Shown here: piece after piece, positions 23,601-32,183 of the stretch
Position numbering within the stretch: the first letter of the stretch is position 1
Layout: every line of letters begins with the position of its first letter
Origin: SZAS-103 sp038234715
Lineage (GTDB): Bacteria > Pseudomonadota > Gammaproteobacteria > Xanthomonadales > Xanthomonadaceae
Direction: 5' to 3'
Assembly (NCBI GenBank): GCA_038234715.1
Contig: JBBQTD010000015.1
Span: 1-64,000 of the forward strand
Length of the DNA stretch: 64,000 bases
Program-made: the position numbers and the translations under genes
The notes under the pieces: model-generated
The model's database searches: none
The model's input: the letters and a program-made list of their open reading frames with translations, nothing else
What the model was told of the DNA's origin: nothing

Positions 23601-23900
23601 GCAATTTCAGCGCCGCAGTCGGGGCTCACCCGATCACTCCGAATCCCAAACGGAGCGCAGCGCCGCAGCCAAGGCTCACCCGCTCGCTCTGACTTTAAAA
23701 CGAAGCGCAGCGCCGCAGCCTGGGCTTACCCGATCGCTGTGACTTCCAAACGAAGCGCAGCGCCGCAGCCCAGGCTTACCCGATCGCTCTGCCTTCCAAA
23801 CGAAGCGCAGCGCCGCAGCCTTGGCTCACCCGATCGCTCCGACTCCCAAACGGAGCGCAGCGCAGCAGCGCAGGCTCACCCGTTGCCCTGACTTTCAGCC
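23601..23900. repeat. six tandem 50-bp repeats
   Basis: The unit runs cgaagcgcagcgccgcagcc, two variable bases, ggctyacccgatcgctsygactyccaaa. Copies start at 23601, 23651, 23701, 23751, 23801 and 23851; the first and last are the most diverged. In nearly every copy the core AGCC-NN-GGCT keeps its inverted arms while the two central bases vary, and CGCTCCG...CGGAGCG-type pairs span some unit junctions. The period is exactly 50 bp. No gene is supported on either strand. It may be a structured RNA, a protein-binding array or a decayed element end. Confidence 0.9.
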
Positions 23901-23936
23901 AAGGTCCGCTGCAGCCGTCGCTCGCAAAGCCCAAAC

Positions 23937-24548
23937 CTACTGCGGCCCAGCCTGCTCGAGTTGCTGAAGCCATGACCCGAGCTCGATCACCCCAAGAGAG
24001 CGCGCCAGCAGTGTCCCGAACACCGCAACCGCCCCAACCACCAACGTCGCCGCGACGAAGTGCTTGCGCGTCCAGCTGCCGCGTGCCGGCGCATACGCGA
24101 TCAGGGCGAGCAACGCGGCGATCACCGTCACGGCATCGAAGCTCGCGCGTTGCCAGTAACTGCCACCCAGGTGCAGCCACATGCCGAACTCGTCGAACGT
24201 CAACGCAAGTCCGACGGCATACGCAGCGGCGCACCAGGTGCGCTGGCGCCCCAGCGGTGGAAAGAACAACAGCCACGCAGCCACGCCGACCAGAAGGAAG
24301 ATGCCGTAGTTGAGGTGATGCACGTGGGTCTGGCCCATGTGCATGTATAGGTCGGGTACCAGGTGCGCCATGATCAGGAACACCAGAACCCGGCTCACGA
24401 TGAAGGTGAGCAGAAATACCAGCAGCACGACCCGCGCGAGGTGGCGGAATGCGTGTCGGCTCGCCGCCGGGTCGTCATCGATCCGGGCATCCGCAACCCG
24501 ACCATCCGCGACTGCGCCGCCCTGAATCGTGCTGTCGCTGTTACCCAT
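23937..24548 (-). CDS. integral membrane protein of unknown function
   Basis: A protein of about 203 residues with five predicted transmembrane helices: VVLLVFLLTFIVSRVLVFLI, YGIFLLVGVAAWLLFF, a third with AAAYAVGLALTF, and two near the C-terminus. Conserved-looking polar groups include HVHHLNYGIF and FDEFGMWLHL, where His, Asp and Glu could bind metal or protons. I recall uncharacterised membrane families with a similar HHxxxG and DEFGMWL pattern, but cannot give a function. ATG 24548 is one choice; an upstream in-frame ATG at 24641 would add a polar leader. It is divergent from pip. Confidence 0.65.
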   Translation of the reverse strand: MGNSDSTIQGGAVADGRVADARIDDDPAASRHAFRHLARVVLLVFLLTFIVSRVLVFLIMAHLVPDLYMHMGQTHVHHLNYGIFLLVGVAAWLLFFPPLGRQRTWCAAAYAVGLALTFDEFGMWLHLGGSYWQRASFDAVTVIAALLALIAYAPARGSWTRKHFVAATLVVGAVAVFGTLLARSLGVIELGSWLQQLEQAGPQ

Positions 24549-24661
24549 CGTGCTGTCGCCGCGTTGCCATGCATCACCTTCCCAATCATGCGACCGCGCG
24601 TCAAGCCTCGACGGCTCGCGATTCGCTAGACTGCAAATCACCTGCCCTCCGACGAGTTCCC

Positions 24662-25603
24662 ATGCGCACGCTTTATCCCGGAATCGAGCCGTTCGACGCA
24701 GGAATGCTGAAAGTCGATGGCCGCCACACGCTGTACTACGAGCAGTGCGGCAATCCGATCGGCAAGCCGGTGGTGTTGCTGCATGGAGGCCCGGGCGCGG
24801 GTTGCGGCGTGCGCATGCGCCAGTTCCACGATCCGGATGCCTACCGCATCATCCTGTTCGACCAGCGTGGCAGCGGACGCTCGACGCCGCATGCGGACCT
24901 GGTGGACAACACCACGCCGCACCTGGTTGCCGATCTTGAAAAATTGCGCACGCACCTGCGCATCGCCCGCTGGCAGGTGTTCGGCGGCAGCTGGGGTTCG
25001 ACGCTTGCGCTTGCCTACGCGGAAAAACATCCAGAAGTCGTGACCGAACTGGTCCTGCGCGGCATCTTCATGTTGCGGCGCTGGGAGCTCGAGTGGTTCT
25101 ACCAGCAGGGCACCTCGCGCCTCTTCCCCGATGCGTGGGAAAGCTACCTTGCCGCGATTCCCGAGGTCGAACACCACGACCTGATCTCGGCCTACCACCG
25201 CCGGCTCACCAGCGACGACGAACCCACGCGCCTGGCTGCAGCGCGCGCGTGGTCGGTATGGGAAGGCTCGACGAGTTTCCTGCGACTGGATCCGGATTTC
25301 ATCGACTCGCACGAGGATGCCCGCTTTGCCCTCGCGTTCGCGCGCATCGAATGCCACTACTTCGTCAACGGCGGATTCTTCGAAGTAGAAGACCAGCTGT
25401 TGCGCGACGCACATCGGATCAGGAACATCCCCGGCGCGATCGTGCACGGCCGCTACGACGTGGTCTGTCCGTTGCAGAACGCCTACGACCTGCACAAGGC
25501 ATGGCCAAAGGCGAGGCTCGAAATCAGCCCAGCCTCGGGACATTCCGCGTTCGAAGCCGAGAACATCGATGCGCTGGTGCGGGTGACGGATGGCTACAGG
25601 TGA
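24662..25603 (+). CDS. pip: proline iminopeptidase
   Basis: A 313-residue alpha/beta-hydrolase of the S33 family. The oxyanion HGGPGAGC motif is followed by DQRGSGRSTPH, the nucleophile elbow GGSWGST (Ser110), Asp266 in HGRYDVVCP and His294 in SGHSAFE. The cap region with WYWE-like segments is of the usual size. It removes N-terminal Pro from peptides in the cytoplasm; there is no signal peptide. ATG 24662 gives the conserved MRTLYPGIEPF start. Confidence 0.95.
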   Translation: MRTLYPGIEPFDAGMLKVDGRHTLYYEQCGNPIGKPVVLLHGGPGAGCGVRMRQFHDPDAYRIILFDQRGSGRSTPHADLVDNTTPHLVADLEKLRTHLRIARWQVFGGSWGSTLALAYAEKHPEVVTELVLRGIFMLRRWELEWFYQQGTSRLFPDAWESYLAAIPEVEHHDLISAYHRRLTSDDEPTRLAAARAWSVWEGSTSFLRLDPDFIDSHEDARFALAFARIECHYFVNGGFFEVEDQLLRDAHRIRNIPGAIVHGRYDVVCPLQNAYDLHKAWPKARLEISPASGHSAFEAENIDALVRVTDGYR

Positions 25604-25678
25604 CGTGCGCACCTGCAGTCCGGCCAACGGGACTTTGTTACTGACGCAACACCACGACAGGCCAGCCATGGAGCAAGC

Positions 25679-26140
25679 ATGAAAATGCAACGCAGCCGGA
25701 CAATGCTGGTTGCGCTGGTTGTCGGCGCCAGCATCTGCAGCGGCGCCAATGCACGTGATTCCGCGCTCGATACGCGCAGCATCCTGCGCACCGAGGCGGC
25801 CCTGTGCGCCGCGTTCGAATCCGGCGACGCCGACACGTTGCGCAATGACCTCGACCGGTTCTTCACCCTCACCGATTCCAAGGGCGTGTTGTCGAATCGC
25901 GCTGGAAACATCGAGGAAGTCACGGCCCGCGAACCGGTCTATACCGTGTTCCGCAACCACGACCAGAAAGTCCGCCTGTACGGCGATGCCGCGATTGTGA
26001 CCGGAATCACCACCGCGAGGGGACATGCCGCGGGCGGCGCCGCTTTCGCTGGCGACTACGCCTACACCGACACATGGGTGCACGTCGATGGAAGCTGGAA
26101 GCTTGCCGCGAGCCACGCCAGCGTATTGCAGACCCGATAG
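25679..26140 (+). CDS. exported NTF2-like (DUF4440/SnoaL-type) protein, copy 1
   Basis: A 153-residue protein with a Sec signal peptide (hydrophobic MLVALVVGASICSGANA, cleavage near residue 25) and one NTF2-like cone domain: helix ILRTEAALCAAFESGDADTL, then FFTLTDSKGVLSNR and YAYTDTWVHVDGSWKLAASH. DUF4440 proteins are often periplasmic, sometimes ligand-binding or enzymatic; no catalytic residues are certain. It is about half identical to the protein at 28618, and the two bracket an M28 peptidase gene. Probably from a local duplication. Confidence 0.8.
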   Translation: MKMQRSRTMLVALVVGASICSGANARDSALDTRSILRTEAALCAAFESGDADTLRNDLDRFFTLTDSKGVLSNRAGNIEEVTAREPVYTVFRNHDQKVRLYGDAAIVTGITTARGHAAGGAAFAGDYAYTDTWVHVDGSWKLAASHASVLQTR

Positions 26141-26278
26141 GCGCAATGCACCTGCCCAGGCGCAACGCGTGGCGCCAGCGTCGACGCCAAATGTGACGTG
26201 TGGAGCGCAGTGCCGCCGCAGCACTTGACCTGTTCGCCCGCTCCATCGAAGGTACGTGGCTTCCCGAGGAGGATCGGC

Positions 26279-28621
26279 ATGAAACGATCGACGACGCGGC
26301 TGCCACTGGGGCTTGCGTGTTCCATCCTGGCATCCATGGCTGCGGCCGCGCCTGGCAGCGCAGATAATCCCGATCCTGGCATGCTCGGCTTCAGCGCCGA
26401 TACCGCCACGCAACAGGCGAGCCTTGAACAACGCTTCGATGCGCTGCTCGACCCGGCGGACCAGCGCGAATGGCTCAAGCAAATGGCATCGCAGCCCAAC
26501 CAGGTCGGATCGCCGCACGACAAGGCGAATGCCGAGTTCATGCTCGCGAAATTCCGCGCATGGGGCTGGGATGCGCGCATCGAAACCTTCAGCGTGTTGT
26601 ATCCCACGCCGAAACAGGAATCGCTGCAACTCGTCGCGCCGACAGCGTATACGGCCAAGCTGTTCGAACCGCCGGTACCTGGCGATGCGACCTCCGCTCT
26701 CGCCGGCGCCCTGCCGCCGTACAACGTCTATGGCGGCGACGGCGATGTCACAGCCGCACTCGTCTACGCGAACTACGGGATGCCCGATGACTACAGGGCG
26801 CTCGCCCGGCGCGGCATCGATGTTCGCGGCAAAGTCGTCATCACCCGTTACGGCGGTGGCTGGCGCGGACTGAAACCAAAGCTCGCGCAGGAACACGGTG
26901 CGGTGGGATGCCTGATCTATTCCGACCCGGCCGACGATGGCTACGGTGCCGGCGATGTCTACCCGAAGGGCGGCTGGCGGCCGGCCGATGGCGTGCAACG
27001 CGGCTCGGTGGCCGATGTGCAGTCGTATCCGGGCGACCCGCTCACACCGGGCGTGGGCGCGACCGCGGATGCGAAGCGACTTGCCATCAAGGATGCGAAA
27101 ACCATCCTGAAAATCCCGGTGCTGCCGATCTCCTATGCCGATGCAACGCCGTTGCTCGCCGCACTCGATGGTCCGATGGCACCGTCCGAATGGCGCGGCG
27201 GATTGCCGATTGCGTATCACATCGGCGCTGGCGTGGCGAAGGTCCATCTGGTCGTGAGGTCGGACTGGCAGCAAAAGCCGATCTACGATGTCATCGCGAT
27301 GATGAAGGGGTCCGCCGAACCCGACCAATGGATCATCCGCGGCAACCACCACGACGGCTGGGTGTTCGGCGCGTGGGATCCGTTGTCCGGCAACGTCGCG
27401 ATGATGGCCGAGATGAAGGCGATCGGTGCGCTCGTGAAACATGGTTGGCAACCACGCCGCACGATCGTGTACGCGAGCTGGGACGGCGAAGAACCCGGGC
27501 TGCTCGGCTCGACCGAATTCGTCGAAACCCACGCGAAGGAATTGCAGGAGAAGGCCGTGCTGTACATCAACTCCGACACCAACGGGCGCGGCTTCCTCGA
27601 CATCGGCGGCAGCCACTCGCTGCAACACATGGTGAACCAGGTTGCCGATGGCGTGAGCGATCCGGAAACCCGCGTCAGCGTGCGCGAACGCCTGCGCGCG
27701 AAGATGCTCGTGGATGGCGGCACCGAGAACGCGAAACCGCAAGCGCGCGCATTCGCGAACATCGCGGCAAAAGGTGGTGACCTGCCGATCCAGGCGCTGG
27801 GATCGGGTTCCGACTACAGCCCGTTCCTCGAACACCTGGGCATCGCGTCGCTGAACCTGGGATTCGACGGCGAGAACGACCAGGGCGGCGTGTACCACTC
27901 GCGCTATGACTCGTTCGACCATTACGTCCGTTTCGGCGATCCGGACTTCAGCTATGGCGTCACGCTGTCGAAGGTCGCTGGACACATCGCGCTGCGCATG
28001 GCCGACGCGGACATGCTGCCGATGCGTTTCGCCGACTTCAGCGACACGCTCGACCGCTATGTGGGCGAATTGCATGGGCTCGTCGATGCCACGCGCAAGG
28101 CCACCGCGCAACAACACAGGTTGCTCGACGCGCAAGCGTTTGCGCTCGTTTCCGATCCCACCAGGCCGCTGGCCGCACCGGAGCGCGAATCCGATGTGCC
28201 CGACATCGATCTCGCACCGCTCGATCAGGCCGCGAAGCAACTCGACGCGAGTGCAAGGGCATTCCAGGTCGCGTACTCGGCGCGCGCGGCCGCTGGACTT
28301 CCCAAGTGGGCGGGGTGGGCCGCAATCGACGTGGCGATCGCGCGGATGGAACGCGCGCTGACCGATCCCGATGGTTTGCCAACGCGCCCATGGTTCAAGC
28401 ACATGATCTACGCGCCGGGCCTGCTGACCGGCTACGACGTCAAGACCGTACCCGGCGTGCGCGAGGCAATCGAGGCGCGTCGCTGGGATGAAGCCAGTCG
28501 CTATGCCGCGATCACCGCCAGGGTGCTCGATGGCTACCGCGCGCAACTCGACAGGCTCGCGAACCTGTTGAACAACCACGTCAACGTCACCGCGCAGGCA
28601 ACCCAAGGCAAACAACCATGA
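26279..28621 (+). CDS. secreted M28 family metallopeptidase (glutamate carboxypeptidase II/transferrin receptor type)
   Basis: A 780-residue exported peptidase. After a signal peptide (about 1-24) come a protease-associated domain (about 120-270) and the M28 catalytic domain. Its zinc ligands and base are visible: NHHDGWVFGAWDP (about 353-365), WDGEEPGLLGSTEF with the catalytic Glu (about 401-414), INSDTNGRGF, and YHSRYDSFDHY with the final His. A C-terminal helical dimerisation domain follows. Related enzymes remove acidic or other C-terminal residues from peptides. It starts after a gaggagg site; the stop overlaps the next gene (ATGA). Confidence 0.9.
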   Translation: MKRSTTRLPLGLACSILASMAAAAPGSADNPDPGMLGFSADTATQQASLEQRFDALLDPADQREWLKQMASQPNQVGSPHDKANAEFMLAKFRAWGWDARIETFSVLYPTPKQESLQLVAPTAYTAKLFEPPVPGDATSALAGALPPYNVYGGDGDVTAALVYANYGMPDDYRALARRGIDVRGKVVITRYGGGWRGLKPKLAQEHGAVGCLIYSDPADDGYGAGDVYPKGGWRPADGVQRGSVADVQSYPGDPLTPGVGATADAKRLAIKDAKTILKIPVLPISYADATPLLAALDGPMAPSEWRGGLPIAYHIGAGVAKVHLVVRSDWQQKPIYDVIAMMKGSAEPDQWIIRGNHHDGWVFGAWDPLSGNVAMMAEMKAIGALVKHGWQPRRTIVYASWDGEEPGLLGSTEFVETHAKELQEKAVLYINSDTNGRGFLDIGGSHSLQHMVNQVADGVSDPETRVSVRERLRAKMLVDGGTENAKPQARAFANIAAKGGDLPIQALGSGSDYSPFLEHLGIASLNLGFDGENDQGGVYHSRYDSFDHYVRFGDPDFSYGVTLSKVAGHIALRMADADMLPMRFADFSDTLDRYVGELHGLVDATRKATAQQHRLLDAQAFALVSDPTRPLAAPERESDVPDIDLAPLDQAAKQLDASARAFQVAYSARAAAGLPKWAGWAAIDVAIARMERALTDPDGLPTRPWFKHMIYAPGLLTGYDVKTVPGVREAIEARRWDEASRYAAITARVLDGYRAQLDRLANLLNNHVNVTAQATQGKQP

Positions 28622-29079
28622 AGACGCATTGGATGATCGTCGCGGTGACCAGCGTCCTCGCGCTTGGATCGACGCTTGCGACGCATGCAGGTGTGCGCGA
28701 TGCAACGCAGGACGAGCGCTTCATCCGTACCACCGAAGCATCCGTCTGCGATGCGTTCCAGTCGGGCGATGCAGACGTGTTACGCAACGCCCTGGACGAT
28801 CACTTCACGCTGACCGATTCGAAGGGCGTGGTCACCAATCGCGACCAGACCGTCGCCAATGGGGCGCGGCAGGATCCGGCATACCTGGTGTTCCACAACC
28901 ACGACCAGTGCGTGCGCGTATACGGCGACGCTGCGATCGTCACCGGGGTGACCAGCATGCAGAGCCACACCGCAGGTGCTACCTCAGCCGGCGACTATGC
29001 GTATACCGACACCTGGGTGCATGTCGACGGCCGCTGGAAACTCGCGGCGAGACACGCGAGCCTGCTGCGGACGCGATGA
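28618..29079 (+). CDS. exported NTF2-like (DUF4440-type) protein, copy 2
   Basis: A 153-residue signal-peptide-bearing protein (MIVAVTSVLALGSTLATHA) of the same length and domain layout as the protein at 25679, with shared strings DHFTLTDSKGV, YGDAAIVTGVT and YAYTDTWVHVDGRWKLAARHAS. Its ATG overlaps the M28 peptidase stop by four bases, so it is co-translated with the peptidase. A periplasmic helper or small-molecule binding role is possible; I cannot assign a reaction. Confidence 0.8.
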   Translation: MKTHWMIVAVTSVLALGSTLATHAGVRDATQDERFIRTTEASVCDAFQSGDADVLRNALDDHFTLTDSKGVVTNRDQTVANGARQDPAYLVFHNHDQCVRVYGDAAIVTGVTSMQSHTAGATSAGDYAYTDTWVHVDGRWKLAARHASLLRTR

Positions 29080-29127
29080 CTCACGTGCGCACAGCGTGCG
29101 CTGGCCGAAGGGCTTTTTTTCGCTCGC

Positions 29128-29487
29128 CTACACGTCCACGATCATCTTGAAGCCGCCCATGAACATGCGCTTGCCGTCGAACGGCATCGCCTTCGGGTCC
29201 ATCATGTCGGCCAGGCGCGGGTCTTTCATTCCCATCGCATTGATGCGATTGCGCTGCGCGCGCGACGTGTAGACAATCCATGAGAACACCACGACTTCAT
29301 CGGGCTTGAGCTTCACCGACTGCGGGAACGACGTGCGCTTTCCGACTTTCACATCGTCGGCAACGCATTCGCGAAACTCCAGCGCACCGAGTTCGCGCCA
29401 GATCTTGCCCATCTTGCGCGACATGCGCTTGTACTCGGTGAGGTTCTTTTTCGGAACCGGCACCACGAAACCATCGACATAGCTCAT
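29128..29487 (-). CDS. DUF1428 family protein
   Basis: A 119-residue cytoplasmic protein with the DUF1428 pattern: MSYVDGFVVPVPKKNLTEYK, ELGALEFRECVADDV, FPQSVKLKPDEVVVFSWIVY and a C-terminal FDGKRMFMGGF. The fold is a ferredoxin-like dimeric alpha/beta barrel; the function of the family is not established. A clear aaggag site precedes the ATG. It is convergent with the NTF2-like gene and downstream of the SH3 protein gene on the same strand. Confidence 0.9.
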   Translation of the reverse strand: MSYVDGFVVPVPKKNLTEYKRMSRKMGKIWRELGALEFRECVADDVKVGKRTSFPQSVKLKPDEVVVFSWIVYTSRAQRNRINAMGMKDPRLADMMDPKAMPFDGKRMFMGGFKMIVDV

Positions 29488-29580
29488 ACGTTTCTCCTTG
29501 CTCGATTGCGCTCACCAGCGCATTGCGAAATGCAAAGGGCGGGGGCGCGCCGAAGCTGCGGCCTCGCCATGCATGCGAAC

Positions 29581-30237
29581 TCAGTGGTTGCCGTTATCCT
29601 GCTGCACTGAAGTCCTGTCGTTGCGGTCGCTGGACGGATATTCCGGCGTCCGACGCCTCGGCGGATCGGGGATCGGGTGCGGCATCGGCACGACCCGGGG
29701 CGGTGGTGTCGTCCGACTGCGGTCTCCATCGTGGCTGTGATCGCCGTCGTGGCCATGGTCGCGGTCGTGACCTTGGCCATCACCGTCGTTGCGGTAGTGA
29801 TTGCGATCCCAGCCGCCCGGACGGTGTTCGTGATCGTGACCATGCGATCTGTCCCAGCGGTCGCGGTCGCCGTAGAAGTCGCGTCCACGGTAATACGTAT
29901 CCCAGTAGTTGCCGAGTTGGAACGTGACCACCGGCACGCCGATGCGTTCACCATATTCGAACACCGGGACAAGTCGGCCCTGGTAGTCGAACTGCACGTA
30001 ACTGCCGGCAACCCAGCCGCGCTGCGGTCCAGTGCTGACGTCGCACCAACGCCAGCCGCCGGTGCAACCGAGGATATCGATGCGCTCGCCGCTCTGCGTA
30101 CTTGCGACACGCGGATAATCCCAGCCCGGGCCAGCTCGAAGATTGATCGATGACCGGATGAAACCACCTGTCGCACTCGCGGCGAGCGGTATCGCAAGGG
30201 CGAGGGCTGTAGCGGTAAACAGGACGAGTCGCTTCAT
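29581..30237 (-). CDS. secreted bacterial SH3-domain protein with His/Asp-rich tail
   Basis: A 218-residue protein. A signal peptide (about 1-22) is followed by a bacterial SH3 domain (about 27-85: INLRAGPGWDYPRVASTQSG, WRWCDVSTGPQRGWVAGSYV) and a linker with GNYWDTYYRGRDFYGD. From about residue 127 the chain is dominated by His, Asp, Arg and Gly (GHDHEHRPGG, HGHDGDHSHDGD), followed by a Pro/Arg-rich end. SH3b domains often bind peptidoglycan; the His/Asp tail could bind metal ions. Both uses are inferred. A similar YYRGRDFY motif occurs in other secreted SH3 proteins. Confidence 0.8.
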   Translation of the reverse strand: MKRLVLFTATALALAIPLAASATGGFIRSSINLRAGPGWDYPRVASTQSGERIDILGCTGGWRWCDVSTGPQRGWVAGSYVQFDYQGRLVPVFEYGERIGVPVVTFQLGNYWDTYYRGRDFYGDRDRWDRSHGHDHEHRPGGWDRNHYRNDGDGQGHDRDHGHDGDHSHDGDRSRTTPPPRVVPMPHPIPDPPRRRTPEYPSSDRNDRTSVQQDNGNH

Positions 30238-30612
30238 TGGCTTGGCTCTATTGTTGAATCAACCGTGGCCACCACGATGCATGTGGTGGAAGCAGACGCA
30301 CTGATCGGTGCGCAAGTCAGTGCACCAAGAATGTCGCGGCGTTGCTGTCGTTGCAAGCGAACCGCGAATGCAGTTCATCGGGCGTACGGTAGCCGTGCAT
30401 GCACGGTTCATCCCGGTGGAATCGATGACCACCGGGCCAGCGCAAACATTGCATATCCCCGCGCCATCGTGGCCGCCGCGTCGTCCGAGTGGCAGGTTGG
30501 AAACGACCTGCTAAGCTTGCATCGGTATCGAAGCATTGCGCCCGCCTGCGCTCGAACAGCAGGCGTGCGAAGGGTTTTCATGCGGCGCCCTTGGTCAAAC
30601 CCGGAGTTTCCG
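30238..30612. other. divergent intergenic region
   Basis: 375 bp between divergent genes for two exported proteins; it must hold both promoters. No gene is supported; longer upstream starts for the following gene would lack its signal peptide. Confidence 0.4.
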
Positions 30613-31032
30613 ATGCGTGTCCCTCCTCGCTCGTCGCTTCTCGTCGCGATCGGTTTCATCGTCGGCGCAGCCTGCTCGTTCGTCGGTTTCACCAACGCAG
30701 CCACCGCACCCGCGCAGCCGATCCCGTCGAACCGCCCGTATAGCGTCTCGATCGACGAGATCCGGCAAAACTTTGCACATGCCGAAACATTCTCCGGAAG
30801 CTACAGCCGCACCGTCACCATGTCCGACGGATCCACCCACATCATCACCCTGCGTCCCGAAGTGGTGGACGGCAAGGAAATACTCGAACTCACCGACCAG
30901 AGTTCGAACGGCAAGATAATTCACACCTTGATCGGCCCGAACGGCACCACGACCAACGGCACGCTCATGATCAACGTGGTCGACGCAACGCCGCCCAAGC
31001 CGGACGCGGAAGCCAAGAAGGCAGGGCGGTAG
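30613..31032 (+). CDS. small exported protein of unknown function
   Basis: A 139-residue protein with an N-terminal hydrophobic segment (SLLVAIGFIVGAACSFVGF) that is either a signal peptide or an anchor. The mature part is strand-rich (SGSYSRTVTMSDGSTHIITL) and ends in a Pro/Lys/Ala tail. I do not recognise the family. A ggag site lies six bases before the ATG, which places the hydrophobic segment at the N-terminus; a longer frame starting at 30265 would bury it. Confidence 0.65.
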   Translation: MRVPPRSSLLVAIGFIVGAACSFVGFTNAATAPAQPIPSNRPYSVSIDEIRQNFAHAETFSGSYSRTVTMSDGSTHIITLRPEVVDGKEILELTDQSSNGKIIHTLIGPNGTTTNGTLMINVVDATPPKPDAEAKKAGR

Positions 31033-32183
31033 CGGCCGCCGGGGCGAACCGCGAGTTTCCGAATCGGCCTGGAGGTGGGTGCTTGTCTTGAATGACCGGC
31101 GATGCTGTGTCGATTCTGCAGCGAGCCGATGCGCAGGGGCGCGGATGACACGATAACGCTCGCGTTGTTCCGATCGCGCAGCGCGTGGTACCACCCACCG
31201 ATGGCGGAGTGCATGTGTTGCAGTGCACGGCGTTTGGACTGCGCGGTGTGCTCTGATTGTCCCCGAGCCTGTGGCATCGCTTGCCACCCATGCGGTCATG
31301 CAAGCCGGAGTACAGGATGCGGTCGCGGCAACATCGCATTTAGCCGCCGGGTTGGTAGGTCTTCATGCGCGGCATGTGAACCCTCTCGCGACGCATGTGG
31401 GGTTACGTGCTTGCATGAGAACCTGCATGCCGCGCATGTAGGGGTACCTGCGACCCGGTTGCACCTGGATGCGCGCACGTGTCATGACTCTGCGCGCATG
31501 CAGGTCCACACCTTGCGCAAGTAGGTGCTCTTGCCGCGTCTGTGTACCTCATGCCGCGTCTGTACACCTGCATGCCGCGCATGACGACCTGGATGCGACG
31601 CATGCGGGGTTACATGCCGCGCATGTACCGTGACTTGCGCTCATCCCACCCCACATGCGCGGTACGTGGGTCCACGTGCGATGCGTAAGGGTCCTCTTGC
31701 GACGCAAGGAACCCCGCATACATGGCATGTGAACCCTCATTTGGCGCCTGCGGTCGCAATTGCGGCGCAGCCGACCCGATCACCGCGGTGATTGATCGCA
31801 CATGCGGGACGCTCCAGAGCAATCGCTGCGTGAGCCGGCGGGATTGTTTCATCCATCGAACGCTGCGCGTGGGTTCGCGCCCTGTGCCTGGGCTTTGCCG
31901 CCGCCATGCAACGGGGGAAACCTCCGCACGCGTCTTCAGCTTGTTGCTCGAACAAAGATTCCGGGAAGGATGGACACAGAAGTATTCGCGGTGACATGCG
32001 AGTGCAGATGGTCTGATGCTCCTTGATCCGTCGTTTCAGGGCCTATCGTCTGGCGTTCGCCGGGCATGACGTCCGGGGGTTGCCTGACCCGGGCGATGCA
32101 GGCACCGTAGCGGCTTTCGTGTCGATGCATTGCGGCTGTCGGTCGGCCAGGCTTCGATGCCCACCAGGATTCGGGGAAATGAA
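31033..32183. other. gene-poor 1.15-kb stretch
   Basis: No gene is supported. The centre (31360-31755) is filled by degenerate 21-nt repeats. Short overlapping frames on both strands encode Cys/His/Arg-rich strings that look like by-products of the repeat. The right end holds the promoter region of the M13 peptidase gene. Confidence 0.5.
31360..31755. repeat. degenerate array of about 18 short units, near 21 nt each
   Basis: A recurring string close to cgcgcatgtaggggtacctgc appears in many diverged forms: acgcatgtggggttacgtgc, gacgcatgcggggttacatg, gcatgtaccgtgacttgc, gatgcgtaagggtcctcttgc. Most units end in (c/t)(c/t)tgc and contain gcatg or gcgtg. Spacing varies from 16 to 25 nt. It reads as an old, decayed tandem array; the function is unknown. 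Confidence 0.6.

Noticed and set aside
23601..23900. CRISPR array
   Set aside because: The 50-bp units are directly adjacent with no unique spacers, and no cas genes are seen.
23776..24276. A minus-strand frame running through the 50-bp repeats
   Set aside because: It is produced by the repeat; it does not use the frame of the membrane protein gene and has no motif.
24638..28705. A 1,355-codon minus-strand open frame antisense to pip, the NTF2-like gene and the M28 peptidase gene
   Set aside because: It lies opposite three well-supported genes, lacks any recognisable domain, and is His/Arg/Val-rich as expected from the mirror frame of GC-rich coding DNA. Length alone is not evidence here.
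31296..31852. Four overlapping Cys/His-rich minus-strand frames, considered as metal-binding peptides
   Set aside because: They are short, mutually overlapping by-products of the degenerate 21-nt repeats and lack ribosome binding sites.
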